Positions 1 through 8,683 of a DNA stretch of 64,000 nt are shown here, piece after piece (position 1 is the stretch's first letter; every line of letters starts with the position of its first letter). This DNA is from Chitinophaga vietnamensis (GTDB lineage: Bacteria > Bacteroidota > Bacteroidia > Chitinophagales > Chitinophagaceae). Below the pieces are notes generated by a model. It was given only the letters and a program-made list of their open reading frames with translations, was not told the DNA's origin and ran no database searches. The DNA lies in assembly GCF_902167635.1 (NCBI RefSeq), contig NZ_CABHMS010000003.1, positions 124,001 to 188,000 on the forward strand. The letters run 5' to 3'. Both the position numbers and the translations under genes were made by a program.

Positions 1-2
1 AG

Positions 3-1553
3 AGGGGGCAAGTGTATGCCCGGTCGGTTAAGGTGACATGGGATCAGTATCAACAACCATTGGAAATACCTTTGATGCAACAAGGAGCTGATAGTGTTGC
101 TGTTAGCAGGCTGTTTGTGAGTATAAAGAAAAAGCAAGCACATGACCCCTGGTCGTTTGTTGTTGGCGAGTTAAGGTTGTATACGCACCGGGTACAGGAT
201 GAACCAGCGAAAGGATGCTTTTTCTACCAGTTAACAGGTGATGCCGCAAATGCGGCGCCTTCCTATACTATTGCTGAAATAGGCAACTGTTATCCCTTGT
301 CAGCGTTCACTATCTTCAGAGATACCTACGCGCAGGCATTTGCTTTTCAACCAGCATTTCCGTTATCAGGAGAGCATCTTGAAGATAGCGTTATTGCATT
401 GTTGCAGCTGATTATTCATAAATATCCATATTATAAAGAACATCACCTGGATAAAAAGCGAATTGTGTCTTTTCTCGATACGCTGGGGAAATCAGGCGTG
501 TCTTTTGACCGGAAGCTATCTGTAATTGACAGCCTGGCTAGCTCTTTTTCTGATGGACATTTTTATTTAGAGAAAAAATCTCCTGCGCTTAACAGTGGCC
601 CTGTTTACGTCAAGAGAATCAATGGGCGCCTGGAAGTCATTGCTGTATTTGATCAGGCGCTGCAGGGTAAAGTGAAGCCCGGTGATGAACTTTTGTCGGT
701 AGATGGCGTACCTGCCAACAGCTATATGAAAACCATCTCCATGCGTTATTATGGTGGCGAACAGGAGCGGGAGAATATGGCGGTATCGCGGCTGTTGTAT
801 AAAGCGCAGGGCGATTCTACTACTATAGAAGTGATGGATGAAGGGCAAAGAAAGATGGTTAGTTATTATTACAATAAAGCGATTGCTATCCCTGATAATT
901 TCAAGCCGGTGCATAGAAAGATATCCTGGAAAGATGATGCGTGCTATTACCGCCTGAATAGATGGGATGCGGGCGATTGGCTCTACTTTTATAATCACCG
1001 CGAGCGTATTAGTAAAGCCGGCGCTATCATTTTCGACCTCAGAGGTAATAGCGGAGGACTGGAGGTAGAAGCATTTAAAATGCTCTCCTGTTTTCTGAAA
1101 CAGCCTATATTGATATCCAGGAGCTCCTATGCTTACAGCGACAGTTGTGAAGTGGAAGGCCCTAATGTAGTAGTCCCGAATCAGTTTTTGAATCTTTCAG
1201 ATAAGAAGGTGCTCATACTCGTAGATAATAACACTGCCTGCGCATCGGAAATTTTTACCAGCACACTCAGGAACTATGCCCGGGCAACAGTGATCGGCAA
1301 TGAGAAAACTGCTGGCTCCTATGCAAGTGGCGATATATTCTATCTCCCTTTGAATATTACTATGCACGTGAATATCCTGAACAAATTTTCGCTCAATAAC
1401 AAGATGGGTGGAAGTATAGAAATGAGAGGGATCAACCCGGATGTCCAGGTTCCTCTGGAAAGTTACCGGGACCTTTATCCTTATGATGATAAAATACTCA
1501 GCGTAGCATACAGCTTGCTCTCAAAAGAGCGCCAGGCGACCGTTCATAGATGA
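3..1553 (+). CDS. S41 family (C-terminal-processing-type) peptidase, 5'-truncated by the window edge
   Basis: The reading frame is open to the left edge; the first possible start is a GTG at 12, but the protein seems to begin mid-domain, so the N terminus is probably missing. About residues 195-250 form a PDZ-like segment (KPGDELLSVDGVPA). The S41 core follows: FDLRGNSGG near residue 345, the nucleophile Ser in NNTACASEIF near 415, and the general-base Lys in GNEKTAGSYASG near 435. These are the Ser/Lys dyad signatures of tail-specific proteases, which usually act in the periplasm. It lies 89 bp upstream of the RiPP precursor on the same strand. S41 proteases often accompany radical-SAM peptide clusters in Bacteroidota, so trimming of the peptide or its leader is plausible but inferred. 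Confidence 0.85.
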   Translation, partial: RGQVYARSVKVTWDQYQQPLEIPLMQQGADSVAVSRLFVSIKKKQAHDPWSFVVGELRLYTHRVQDEPAKGCFFYQLTGDAANAAPSYTIAEIGNCYPLSAFTIFRDTYAQAFAFQPAFPLSGEHLEDSVIALLQLIIHKYPYYKEHHLDKKRIVSFLDTLGKSGVSFDRKLSVIDSLASSFSDGHFYLEKKSPALNSGPVYVKRINGRLEVIAVFDQALQGKVKPGDELLSVDGVPANSYMKTISMRYYGGEQERENMAVSRLLYKAQGDSTTIEVMDEGQRKMVSYYYNKAIAIPDNFKPVHRKISWKDDACYYRLNRWDAGDWLYFYNHRERISKAGAIIFDLRGNSGGLEVEAFKMLSCFLKQPILISRSSYAYSDSCEVEGPNVVVPNQFLNLSDKKVLILVDNNTACASEIFTSTLRNYARATVIGNEKTAGSYASGDIFYLPLNITMHVNILNKFSLNNKMGGSIEMRGINPDVQVPLESYRDLYPYDDKILSVAYSLLSKERQATVHR

Positions 1554-1642
1554 ATTGCATGCGGTACGCAGGTTTATCCATTGGTATATATCATGTCGAT
1601 ATATAGTAAATACCTATTCTTTCACCATTCAATGTTTTCTTT

Positions 1643-1870
1643 ATGGACAACCAGAAAAAAGAAAATCAAAAGAAAAAAATGAGGGACCTGATCAAACCCC
1701 AAAGAATTGATCTGACCCTCACAGGTTCAAATGAGTACAGGAATCTGGTGATTCCTTATTGCAACAGCGGCTACAGCAACACCAGCAGTGGCAGGACCTG
1801 CGAAACAGGCTACTCTTCAAATGCCTGGTGCGTAACCAGCCCCACAGGTGGAGATGAAGTGCTGTTCTGA
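1643..1870 (+). CDS. Putative RiPP precursor peptide (75 aa)
   Basis: A small protein immediately upstream of a radical SAM/SPASM maturase. Residues 1-30 are Lys/Gln-rich and charged and look like a leader. The segment from about residue 28 to 75 is rich in Gly, Ser, Thr and Asn, with Cys40, Cys53 and Cys63, Tyr32, 39, 44 and 57, and Trp62. Three triplets share the pattern Tyr-x-Asn (YRN at 32-34, YCN at 39-41, YSN at 44-46); YSS (57-59) and WCV (62-64) are looser copies. No GG cleavage motif is seen. The aromatic residues could be substrates for the cluster's radical SAM enzyme and halogenase, and the Ser/Thr-rich stretch for its glycosyltransferases; all of this is inference from context. 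I do not recognise the sequence family. The stop codon is followed by an attenuator-like hairpin. Confidence 0.75.
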   Translation: MDNQKKENQKKKMRDLIKPQRIDLTLTGSNEYRNLVIPYCNSGYSNTSSGRTCETGYSSNAWCVTSPTGGDEVLF

Positions 1871-1881
1871 TGTGTTTTACC

Positions 1882-1923
1882 AAGGGTCATTGCGGAGCTT
1901 TCTGTTCCGTAATGGCCTTTTTT
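1882..1923 (+). terminator. Intrinsic terminator/attenuator between precursor and maturase genes
   Basis: Arms 1882-1896 and 1906-1920 pair along 15 positions (a few G-U pairs) around a 9-nt loop (1897-1905) and run into a six-T tract (1918-1923). It starts 12 nt after the precursor stop and ends 21 nt before the preferred maturase start at 1945. Such a hairpin would make much precursor mRNA and allow partial read-through to the enzymes. Confidence 0.75.
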
Positions 1924-1944
1924 CTCACGCCACAAAGTTCTGTT

Positions 1945-3393
1945 ATGATACCCGATCTTAAATTAAGCTATTATAATTTCTTTATTCCGCACCCGACAAG
2001 GAACATTTACCTTGTCTATAATTCCTTGTCCAACTCGATGATTGAGCTGGACTGGGAAGTAGGGCTCCGCTGTTCCAAACTGAACAGCATGGAAATCCAT
2101 TACCTGGATGAAGATGTAATTGAGATGTTGATGAGCCATCAGATGATTATTCCAAGAGAGGTCAATGAATTTGAATTGGTGCGTGGCCGGGCCGCCGGCA
2201 ACCGGAAGGTATTTGACTCGTCAGATACCTTGTTCATGGTGATCTCTCCTACCAATACCTGCAACATGAATTGCCCCTATTGTTATCAGGGAGATAAAAC
2301 CGGTGATGATCATGATGTGAAATACCTCGGTAAGGAGAATATGGAGGCATTGAAACTATTCATGAAAGAAAGGATCATACATCCGCATGCTGCTCCGGTA
2401 AAACATATCCGCATTGAATGGTTTGGCGGAGAACCGATGATGAGAAAGAATACCATCGAGGAGTTTTCCACTTATGTGATAGCATTGGCCGAAGAACACG
2501 GCATAGATTATTCTGCCTCCATTATTACCAATGGTACCTTGCTGGATGAGAAAGCATTTGCATTGTTGGAAAAGTGTAAGGTAAGCAACCTGCAGATTAC
2601 TGTAGACGGCAGCAAACGTATGCACGACTCTGTACGTTATTACCTGAATGGAAAAGGAACTTATGACAAAATACTTGCCAACCTCGTAGCCATGCCGGCT
2701 GGTAAATTTAAAATAACGATACGCATTAATGGAGATAAAGCTGTTTTCGATAACCTGACCGAAATGTTTGAAGACCTGGAAGCAAGTGGGGTGTGGCCTC
2801 AGCGTGCCAATGAAGTAGATTTTAGCTGGGCCCCGAAATTTTACAACTTTCTTGGATATAACCAGGATAAGGATGTTTACTACACCAGTTACGAATACCA
2901 ACGATCAAAAGAAGAATTTACCCGGTTCAAGATGGAGCGGTATAATAAGTGGGCAGAGAAGAATAAACTGCCACCCAGAAAGCTGAATTTCGCTTATCCA
3001 AGTTTTGCAGAATTTTATTGTGGAACAGTAGAAAGCCCTAACTCTATTTCGGTGGATGATGGCGGCTATATCCACAAATGTTACAATACTATCAACGACA
3101 AAACGAAGCGTATACAGCATATCGGTGAATTCGATCCGTTGAAGGAAGAGCTGGATATGTACCGGAAGTTTGATAAAACAAAGCAACCAGATTGCCAGAC
3201 CTGCAAGGTGCTTCCTATCTGCGAGGAGAATTGCAATATGCGGTTCATCTCGAATGCAGAAAGCAAAATATGCTCTGCCTGGAAATATTTTATGGAAGAA
3301 AGGATGGCAGCTATTTACGAGTATAATTTCGCAGGAGAGCAGGAACATGCATCAAAAATAGTTAGCCGGAACGGAACCGTTGAAACATGTTAA
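1945..3393 (+). CDS. Radical SAM/SPASM peptide maturase
   Basis: The 482-residue protein from ATG 1945 begins with an ~80-residue region of the kind found at the front of peptide-modifying SPASM enzymes, which may act as a precursor-recognition element. The radical SAM motif CNMNCPYC (CxxxCxxC, residues 106-113) binds the SAM-coordinating 4Fe-4S cluster. The C terminus carries a SPASM pattern: FYCG, then HKC about 19 residues on, then CQTCKVLPICEENC and a final Cys, for auxiliary Fe-S clusters. An in-frame ATG at 1870 overlaps the precursor stop, but starting there would place the terminator hairpin inside the gene, so 1945 is preferred. The stop overlaps the next gene by 7 nt. It probably makes a C-C, thioether or ether cross-link in the precursor; the chemistry cannot be read from the sequence. 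Confidence 0.9.
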   Translation: MIPDLKLSYYNFFIPHPTRNIYLVYNSLSNSMIELDWEVGLRCSKLNSMEIHYLDEDVIEMLMSHQMIIPREVNEFELVRGRAAGNRKVFDSSDTLFMVISPTNTCNMNCPYCYQGDKTGDDHDVKYLGKENMEALKLFMKERIIHPHAAPVKHIRIEWFGGEPMMRKNTIEEFSTYVIALAEEHGIDYSASIITNGTLLDEKAFALLEKCKVSNLQITVDGSKRMHDSVRYYLNGKGTYDKILANLVAMPAGKFKITIRINGDKAVFDNLTEMFEDLEASGVWPQRANEVDFSWAPKFYNFLGYNQDKDVYYTSYEYQRSKEEFTRFKMERYNKWAEKNKLPPRKLNFAYPSFAEFYCGTVESPNSISVDDGGYIHKCYNTINDKTKRIQHIGEFDPLKEELDMYRKFDKTKQPDCQTCKVLPICEENCNMRFISNAESKICSAWKYFMEERMAAIYEYNFAGEQEHASKIVSRNGTVETC

Positions 3394-5174
3394 AAGTAGG
3401 AATAATTGACAGTGGCGTTAATCAGTCGGGTATTAAGATACCTTCCGACAGGATAACGGGTGTGCATTTTTATAAAGATGAAAATGGACAGATAATATCT
3501 GATGAGGATATTAACGATTTGCTGGGGCACGGAACTGCCTGTGTGGCTACGATATGGCAGTACAGCAATAATATACAGTTTTATATGCTGAGGATTTTTG
3601 ATGAACAATGGAAGGCTGATCCGGATATCCTGGTAGCGGCGATCGCTGAGTGTATTAGTCAACAAGTAGATATCATCAATGTAAGCCTTGGTATTGAGTC
3701 AGATCAGATCAGTGCGCCGCTTTATGAAATTTGCCGCCAGGCTTATAACCGGCATATACCAATTATTGCCGCTGGTCGCCTGGATGATAAAATATGTTTC
3801 CCCGCATGCCACCCTGAGGTGATCGGCGTGGGGTGCCTGGATTTATCCGCAGCGGTGGAACTGGTATACATGGAACACGCCGCCATCGACTTCTATACAA
3901 AAGGAGAAATTACGTTTAATGGGCAGCTCTATTTCGGAACAAGCTTCTCTTGTGCAAAAGTAACCGGCGAAATGGTAATATTGATGGATCGCTTGCCTAC
4001 ACGCAATGTCAATCATCTTAAAGCTGCTCTTGCCAGCAAAGCCAGCCAGGCAGCGTTTCGCTATCCGCTTAAACTGCCTTGTGCTGTTCATGCCCCCGGC
4101 TATGAAAGGAAAGAACAAGTTATTGAAAAATATTTTGCACCGCTTTTGCGATACGATTTTGCTCAACGGGTGCTCGTTATGCCGCTCTATGACGAGGGCA
4201 TGAAAGCTGTTTTTGCGGCTGGCGTAAAAGCATGCAGGGGATTGATCTATCAATATTGGCAACATAGTTATTTTGCTAATGAGGTGCCGTCTTTAATTCC
4301 GCCTCCCGAGTTGTGCGCAACATTTGATACTATCGCGCTGGGAAGATTAAGTTCGCTTTTAACCGCTTATAACAGCGGGCCGGTATACCAGCAGATAAAG
4401 CTCCTGTTGAAGAAAGGAAAACATTTTATTGTATATGATGAGGCAGACTATGGCCTGCTGCTTGAACTGAAAGCCGAAACCAAGACGCCGGTGCAAATAG
4501 CGTTATCGCTATTGCGCAAAGAGGACCTCGATGATTTCCGGTGTTTCGATGATATACAGCCGCTGGAAATACCAGTGGTAGCAACAGTTGGTACCAGTTC
4601 AGGGGAGATTGTTTCGCTCCAGGCCAGTCTTTACCGGCAGCTCAATAATGAGGGCTATGATGTGGCATATATTGCTCCGGTAGCACAAGGAGAACTATTG
4701 GGCGCCGACTTTTCCTATTCTGTGAATGATGCGCACTTATCCGACAATGATATCGAAACCGGGAAATCACTCCAATGGATATTAAAAGCAGTGCAACATT
4801 GCCGGCGTCCTGATCTTATTCTTACGGGCTTGCCAGGAGCAGTGGTGCCAACTGATGCACCTGGAGGATCCTCTCTGGCCGGACTGTCTTTCCTGAAAGG
4901 CATTCAGCCTGATGCACTGCTGATATATGTTACGGAAGAAGTACCGGTAGAACGAATATGGAGTAACTATCATACTGCCATCGGGCTAAGCGGTATCAGG
5001 AGATGTTGCTTTTTACTGGCTGGCACTGAAGGAAATCATCGCCTCGCCGCGTTGTACGATCTGTTGACCCCTTTCGGGATCGTGCTCTTTCAGGATACCT
5101 CAGGCATGTACCCTGGCCTTGAAAAGGTCATCAGGTCTTTTTTTTCATTACAACCAATACTTGAAACAACATAG
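3387..5174 (+). CDS. Subtilisin-like S8 peptidase fused to a TIGR04066/DUF1611-like module
   Basis: Residues 1-205 are a compact S8 domain without a signal peptide, with Asp8 (GIIDSGV), His48 (GHGTA) and Ser186 (FGTSFSCA) as the triad. The oxyanion-hole Asn, normally in AAGN, is replaced by Arg131 (IIAAGRLD). Residues ~240-595 are a second module: a Rossmann-like half (VLVMPLYDEG... IALGRL... KGKHFIVYD) and a P-loop-like half (VATVGTSSGEI... GLPGAVVPT... GIQPDALLIY). From memory this resembles DUF1611 proteins and, more closely, the TIGR04066 proteins of clostridial radical-SAM peptide clusters. The P-loop lacks the usual Lys. A cytoplasmic role in cleaving or handling the precursor leader is likely but inferred. 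It overlaps the maturase gene by 7 nt. Confidence 0.85.
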   Translation: MLKVGIIDSGVNQSGIKIPSDRITGVHFYKDENGQIISDEDINDLLGHGTACVATIWQYSNNIQFYMLRIFDEQWKADPDILVAAIAECISQQVDIINVSLGIESDQISAPLYEICRQAYNRHIPIIAAGRLDDKICFPACHPEVIGVGCLDLSAAVELVYMEHAAIDFYTKGEITFNGQLYFGTSFSCAKVTGEMVILMDRLPTRNVNHLKAALASKASQAAFRYPLKLPCAVHAPGYERKEQVIEKYFAPLLRYDFAQRVLVMPLYDEGMKAVFAAGVKACRGLIYQYWQHSYFANEVPSLIPPPELCATFDTIALGRLSSLLTAYNSGPVYQQIKLLLKKGKHFIVYDEADYGLLLELKAETKTPVQIALSLLRKEDLDDFRCFDDIQPLEIPVVATVGTSSGEIVSLQASLYRQLNNEGYDVAYIAPVAQGELLGADFSYSVNDAHLSDNDIETGKSLQWILKAVQHCRRPDLILTGLPGAVVPTDAPGGSSLAGLSFLKGIQPDALLIYVTEEVPVERIWSNYHTAIGLSGIRRCCFLLAGTEGNHRLAALYDLLTPFGIVLFQDTSGMYPGLEKVIRSFFSLQPILETT

Positions 5175-5184
5175 CTGTTTGATC

Positions 5185-6933
5185 ATGAAATGGAAAGACT
5201 ACCAGGTATTTTTTTCTTATCTGTATCCCTTCTGGGTCAGGGAGTTGTTGTTGTTTGTATTGATGATAGCTGGTACACTTGCAGGACTGGCCTCTCCCTA
5301 TGCGCTAAAGCTCATCATTGATCAGTATATACCAGGAAAGGATTATGCGGGATTGCTTGCTGTATTGGGAGTGTTGATCATCATTTACCTGTTGAGGATG
5401 TTGATAGGGTTCTGGTCGGATTATATAAGCACCTGGATCGCTAACAAAGTGGTGCATAATATCAAGCAAAACCTTTTCAGTAACCTTATGCGGCAGCCCT
5501 ATGCTTATTTTGAAGAGAATAACCCAGGCGATATTATTCAGAAAGTAAACCAGGAAGTACATAAGATACAATATTTCCTCACCAATAGTATTTTAAGGCT
5601 TTCCTATAATATATTTTCCATTGCAGGCCTTTCGTCCATGCTGTTACTGCTCGATTACAAACTGTTCCTGGTAGCGTTGAGCGTGTTCCCTTTTTCTATC
5701 ATACTCAACCGGCTATGGAACAGGAAAATAAAGGTATTAGTAGAAAAGATATCTGTGGCAGAAGGAGGGATATTTAATTTTTATATAGACCGGATACGGA
5801 ACATGAAAGTGATCAGGACATATAACGCAGCAGGAAAAGAATCTTCAGCGCTTGAGGAGAAACTGGATCAATTATTTTCGTTGTATCGAAGATCTGGCAT
5901 TTACTCATCGCTAAGCAGGAACGCATCTTCCTTCTTCCTGATGGCAGGTCCGCTGATAATGCTGGCGTATGGGGGATATCGTGTTATGTTGGGCGCACTT
6001 ACCACCGGCACTCTGGTGGCATTCATACAATATATGAACCGCTTGTACGCGCCATCGAATGATATCGTCTTTTTCTATGTAGACTATGTAAATGCCAAGG
6101 TATCAATGAAACGGATACTTCCCTTGCTCGGTAAATTCGGCAAGTTGCCCTCTGGCAGGGATAGTGTTTCGGAGCAAGCAATTGCTTCTCTGCGTTTGAA
6201 TAAAATTTGTTTCCGCTATAACCAGACTGAAATTATCAGCGCGCTCTCATTTGAGTTTGTCAGCGGCAAGAGTTATGCGTTGGTAGGCCTTAACGGATCT
6301 GGTAAAAGCACCCTGCTAAAAGTTATAGGCCGGCTGTATGATCCGCAGGAAGGAGATATCATTGTCAATGATACGCAATCGCTCGCAGAGATACCCGCTG
6401 CGGAGTGGTACGAGCATGTCAATATCATTCACCAGGAACCTTTGTTATTTATGGAAACGATCCGGTTTAACCTCGATTACGGTGGACGAGGCGCTACTGA
6501 TCATGAAATGTGGGAAGCCCTGGAAGCAGTAGGCCTACGCTCCTTTGTTGAACAATTACCAGCGGGGCTGGATACTGTTTTGGGCGATGGTAAGACCGGT
6601 ATTATTCTCTCGGGAGGGCAGCAACAGCAAGTGGTCATCGCACGTGCGCTATTGAGAGGAGGACAGGTGCTCATCCTCGACGAGGCTACATCTGCCATCG
6701 ATTCTTACAAGGAACAACTCATTCTGCAGAATATCATCGACCGATATCGCTCAAAGATCGTTATCGCTATCAGTCACCGCCTCAGCACTGTCAGGGACCT
6801 TGACGAGATCATTGTATTGCATCAGGGCCGCATAGTGGAGAATGGAACGCACCATCACCTGGTAGCGAAAGAAGGACAATATTGTGCGATATTCGAAAGT
6901 CAGATGAAAGCAGCAGAACAGGTATCTATATAA
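5185..6933 (+). CDS. ABC transporter, fused permease and ATPase (peptide exporter type)
   Basis: A 582-residue half-transporter with a six-helix type-IV exporter membrane domain (residues ~1-330) followed by a nucleotide-binding domain. The Walker A is GLNGSGKST, the signature is LSGGQQQQVVIARALL, the Walker B is VLILDEATSA, and the switch His is in AISHRLST. It has no N-terminal C39 peptidase domain, so leader removal must be done by another enzyme, probably the fused S8 protein or the S41 protease. ATG 5185 is chosen because it starts just after the S8 gene ends (5174) and a typical exporter N terminus follows; an upstream in-frame ATG at 5119 lies inside the S8 gene. It probably exports the mature peptide across the inner membrane as a homodimer. 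Confidence 0.9.
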   Translation: MKWKDYQVFFSYLYPFWVRELLLFVLMIAGTLAGLASPYALKLIIDQYIPGKDYAGLLAVLGVLIIIYLLRMLIGFWSDYISTWIANKVVHNIKQNLFSNLMRQPYAYFEENNPGDIIQKVNQEVHKIQYFLTNSILRLSYNIFSIAGLSSMLLLLDYKLFLVALSVFPFSIILNRLWNRKIKVLVEKISVAEGGIFNFYIDRIRNMKVIRTYNAAGKESSALEEKLDQLFSLYRRSGIYSSLSRNASSFFLMAGPLIMLAYGGYRVMLGALTTGTLVAFIQYMNRLYAPSNDIVFFYVDYVNAKVSMKRILPLLGKFGKLPSGRDSVSEQAIASLRLNKICFRYNQTEIISALSFEFVSGKSYALVGLNGSGKSTLLKVIGRLYDPQEGDIIVNDTQSLAEIPAAEWYEHVNIIHQEPLLFMETIRFNLDYGGRGATDHEMWEALEAVGLRSFVEQLPAGLDTVLGDGKTGIILSGGQQQQVVIARALLRGGQVLILDEATSAIDSYKEQLILQNIIDRYRSKIVIAISHRLSTVRDLDEIIVLHQGRIVENGTHHHLVAKEGQYCAIFESQMKAAEQVSI

Positions 6934-6957
6934 ATACTTTTCCCAAAAGAAAATCTT

Positions 6958-8553
6958 ATGAAAGAATCTTATCTGTCACTCGTAGAGAGTTTTAAATCCT
7001 CCAAGGAAAATATTCAACAGAAGCATCCATTTTATTTCGACCTGGAATGGGAAGGCGAAGATGTATACAAGGATGTATGTATTGTGGGTGGCGGGCTGGC
7101 AGGATATCTGACCGCCATTGCTTTCAGAAAGTTTTTTGATATACCCGTTACCGTTATAGAGCCTTCCGGTATCCCGCCGATTGGCGTAGGGGAGGCCACC
7201 ACGCCTTTATTGGCGGATTACCTGTTTGGCGCCCTGGAGTTGGATAAACAGGAATTCCTCAAGATGGTGGAGCCTACCTGGAAATTAGGCATCAAATTCT
7301 TCTGGGGGTTACCCGGTGACTACTTTTTTAATTATCCCTTTGATACGAAGGATATACTCTCCGCCTATATTCACGATGGAGATATTAACCGCTGTTCACT
7401 GAATTCAATGCTCATGTCCGAGGACCTGAGCTTCGTAGCAAAGATTGAAGATCACAAAGAAGTCAAGTACCATTCTCTTTCCAAGTCGCTAAAATATGCG
7501 TATCACCTCGATAACCGGAAATTTATTGATTATTTGAAATTTCAAGCGAGGAAGGCGGGCGTCGTGTTCCTTGACGAAGAAATTGTGGATGCCGTAACCG
7601 ATGAAAAAGGCGACATCTCATATCTCATTAATAAAGAGGCAGACAAGTTTCAATATGACCTTTATGTGGATTGCTCCGGTTTCAGATCTCTGTTGCTGGA
7701 AAAGAAGATGAAGGTCCCCTATATTTCTTTCCAGGATAGCCTTTTCAACAATAGTGCAGTTACCACCGTGGTGCCTAATGGCGGGCACATCAAGTGTTAT
7801 ACCTATGCCGAGTCTATGGATAATGGCTGGTGCTGGAATATCCCGCTGAGGCATGAAGATCACCGGGGATATGTTTTCTCCTCGGATCATTGTTCAGACG
7901 AGCAGGCCTATGAAGAATTGCTGAGGAAGAACCCGGATATGGACAAAGATGTTAAGTTCATCCGCTTTCGCAGTGGCAGGCATGCCGCATTCATAACGGG
8001 CAATGTAGTAGCGATCGGGAACGCCTATTCTTTTGTGGAGCCCCTTGAATCAACAGGCGTTCACATGATTATCGATCAGATCATCGTGTTAATGAATAAT
8101 TTCATCAACCTGAAACGTAATCCCACACTGAAGAAATTGCTAAACGACAACATGAATGAGCATTGGGAATACATCAGGTGGTTCCTTTCCATACATTTTA
8201 AGTTCAACAGGAAATTTGATACGCCCTATTGGAAAGCCTGCCGGTCCAACGCCAATACGAAAGGGTTCGACAAATTCATTTCCCTGTATAAAGAAATTGG
8301 CCTGCTCACCAGGCAGGATACCACTGTGCAGGATATGATCCGCCACGATGTGAGGGATACGATCTTTGACCTGTACGGGATCGATCATATTCTTTTCGGG
8401 CAAGGGGTGTTGCCGGATCGTATCTCCAGGATCAGCCTGGATAACAAAGAAGAGTGGAGCAGGATGACCAGCACCTGGGAGAAAATAACGAAATATACTA
8501 TACCACTGAAAGATGACCTGGATGTATTATTACGTAATCCGCAATTGCTTTGA
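6958..8553 (+). CDS. FAD-dependent tryptophan-halogenase-family enzyme
   Basis: A 531-residue protein with a dinucleotide-binding GGGLAG (residues 44-49) and halogenase box GVGEATTP (76-83). Lys109 in TWKLGIKF aligns with the catalytic Lys79 of PrnA, the WxWxIP motif is at 291-296 (WCWNIP), and Glu364 in EPLESTG aligns with PrnA Glu346. Every residue expected of an active flavin-dependent halogenase is therefore present. About 37 residues precede the FAD fold, longer than in free-tryptophan halogenases. The enzyme needs reduced FAD, and no flavin reductase is encoded nearby. It lies 24 bp after the exporter, in the same apparent operon. The likely substrate is the Trp or Tyr side chains of the precursor, as MibH does in NAI-107 biosynthesis; a monooxygenase-like or small-molecule role cannot be excluded. 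Confidence 0.85.
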   Translation: MKESYLSLVESFKSSKENIQQKHPFYFDLEWEGEDVYKDVCIVGGGLAGYLTAIAFRKFFDIPVTVIEPSGIPPIGVGEATTPLLADYLFGALELDKQEFLKMVEPTWKLGIKFFWGLPGDYFFNYPFDTKDILSAYIHDGDINRCSLNSMLMSEDLSFVAKIEDHKEVKYHSLSKSLKYAYHLDNRKFIDYLKFQARKAGVVFLDEEIVDAVTDEKGDISYLINKEADKFQYDLYVDCSGFRSLLLEKKMKVPYISFQDSLFNNSAVTTVVPNGGHIKCYTYAESMDNGWCWNIPLRHEDHRGYVFSSDHCSDEQAYEELLRKNPDMDKDVKFIRFRSGRHAAFITGNVVAIGNAYSFVEPLESTGVHMIIDQIIVLMNNFINLKRNPTLKKLLNDNMNEHWEYIRWFLSIHFKFNRKFDTPYWKACRSNANTKGFDKFISLYKEIGLLTRQDTTVQDMIRHDVRDTIFDLYGIDHILFGQGVLPDRISRISLDNKEEWSRMTSTWEKITKYTIPLKDDLDVLLRNPQLL

Positions 8554-8620
8554 TTTCGTATCTTTATAAATAGCTGAAAAGCATGTTGTTATAAAAAAGA
8601 TGACTTTTTTGGAAAATAGT

Positions 8621-8634
8621 GTAACCTTTTTTTG
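8621..8634 (+). promoter_or_regulatory. Possible ECF-type promoter element
   Basis: The gap 8554-8683 carries GTAACCTTTTTTTG 50 nt before the membrane protein gene that heads the sigma factor unit. GTAACC followed by a T-tract is, from memory, recurrent upstream of ECF sigma genes in this phylum, so autoregulation is possible. No convincing downstream element was found. Confidence 0.35.
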
Positions 8635-8683
8635 CTGACATTGATCTAAAAAGGGTATTGTGTAATCATAAACTATTTAAGGA

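Noticed and set aside
5119-5184. Earlier start for the ABC transporter
   Set aside because: It lies within the S8 gene; the sequence before ATG 5185 does not resemble an exporter N terminus.
8593-8610. AAAAAAG-ATGA-CTTTTTT hairpin after the halogenase gene
   Set aside because: The stem has only one G-C pair and is too weak to be called a terminator.
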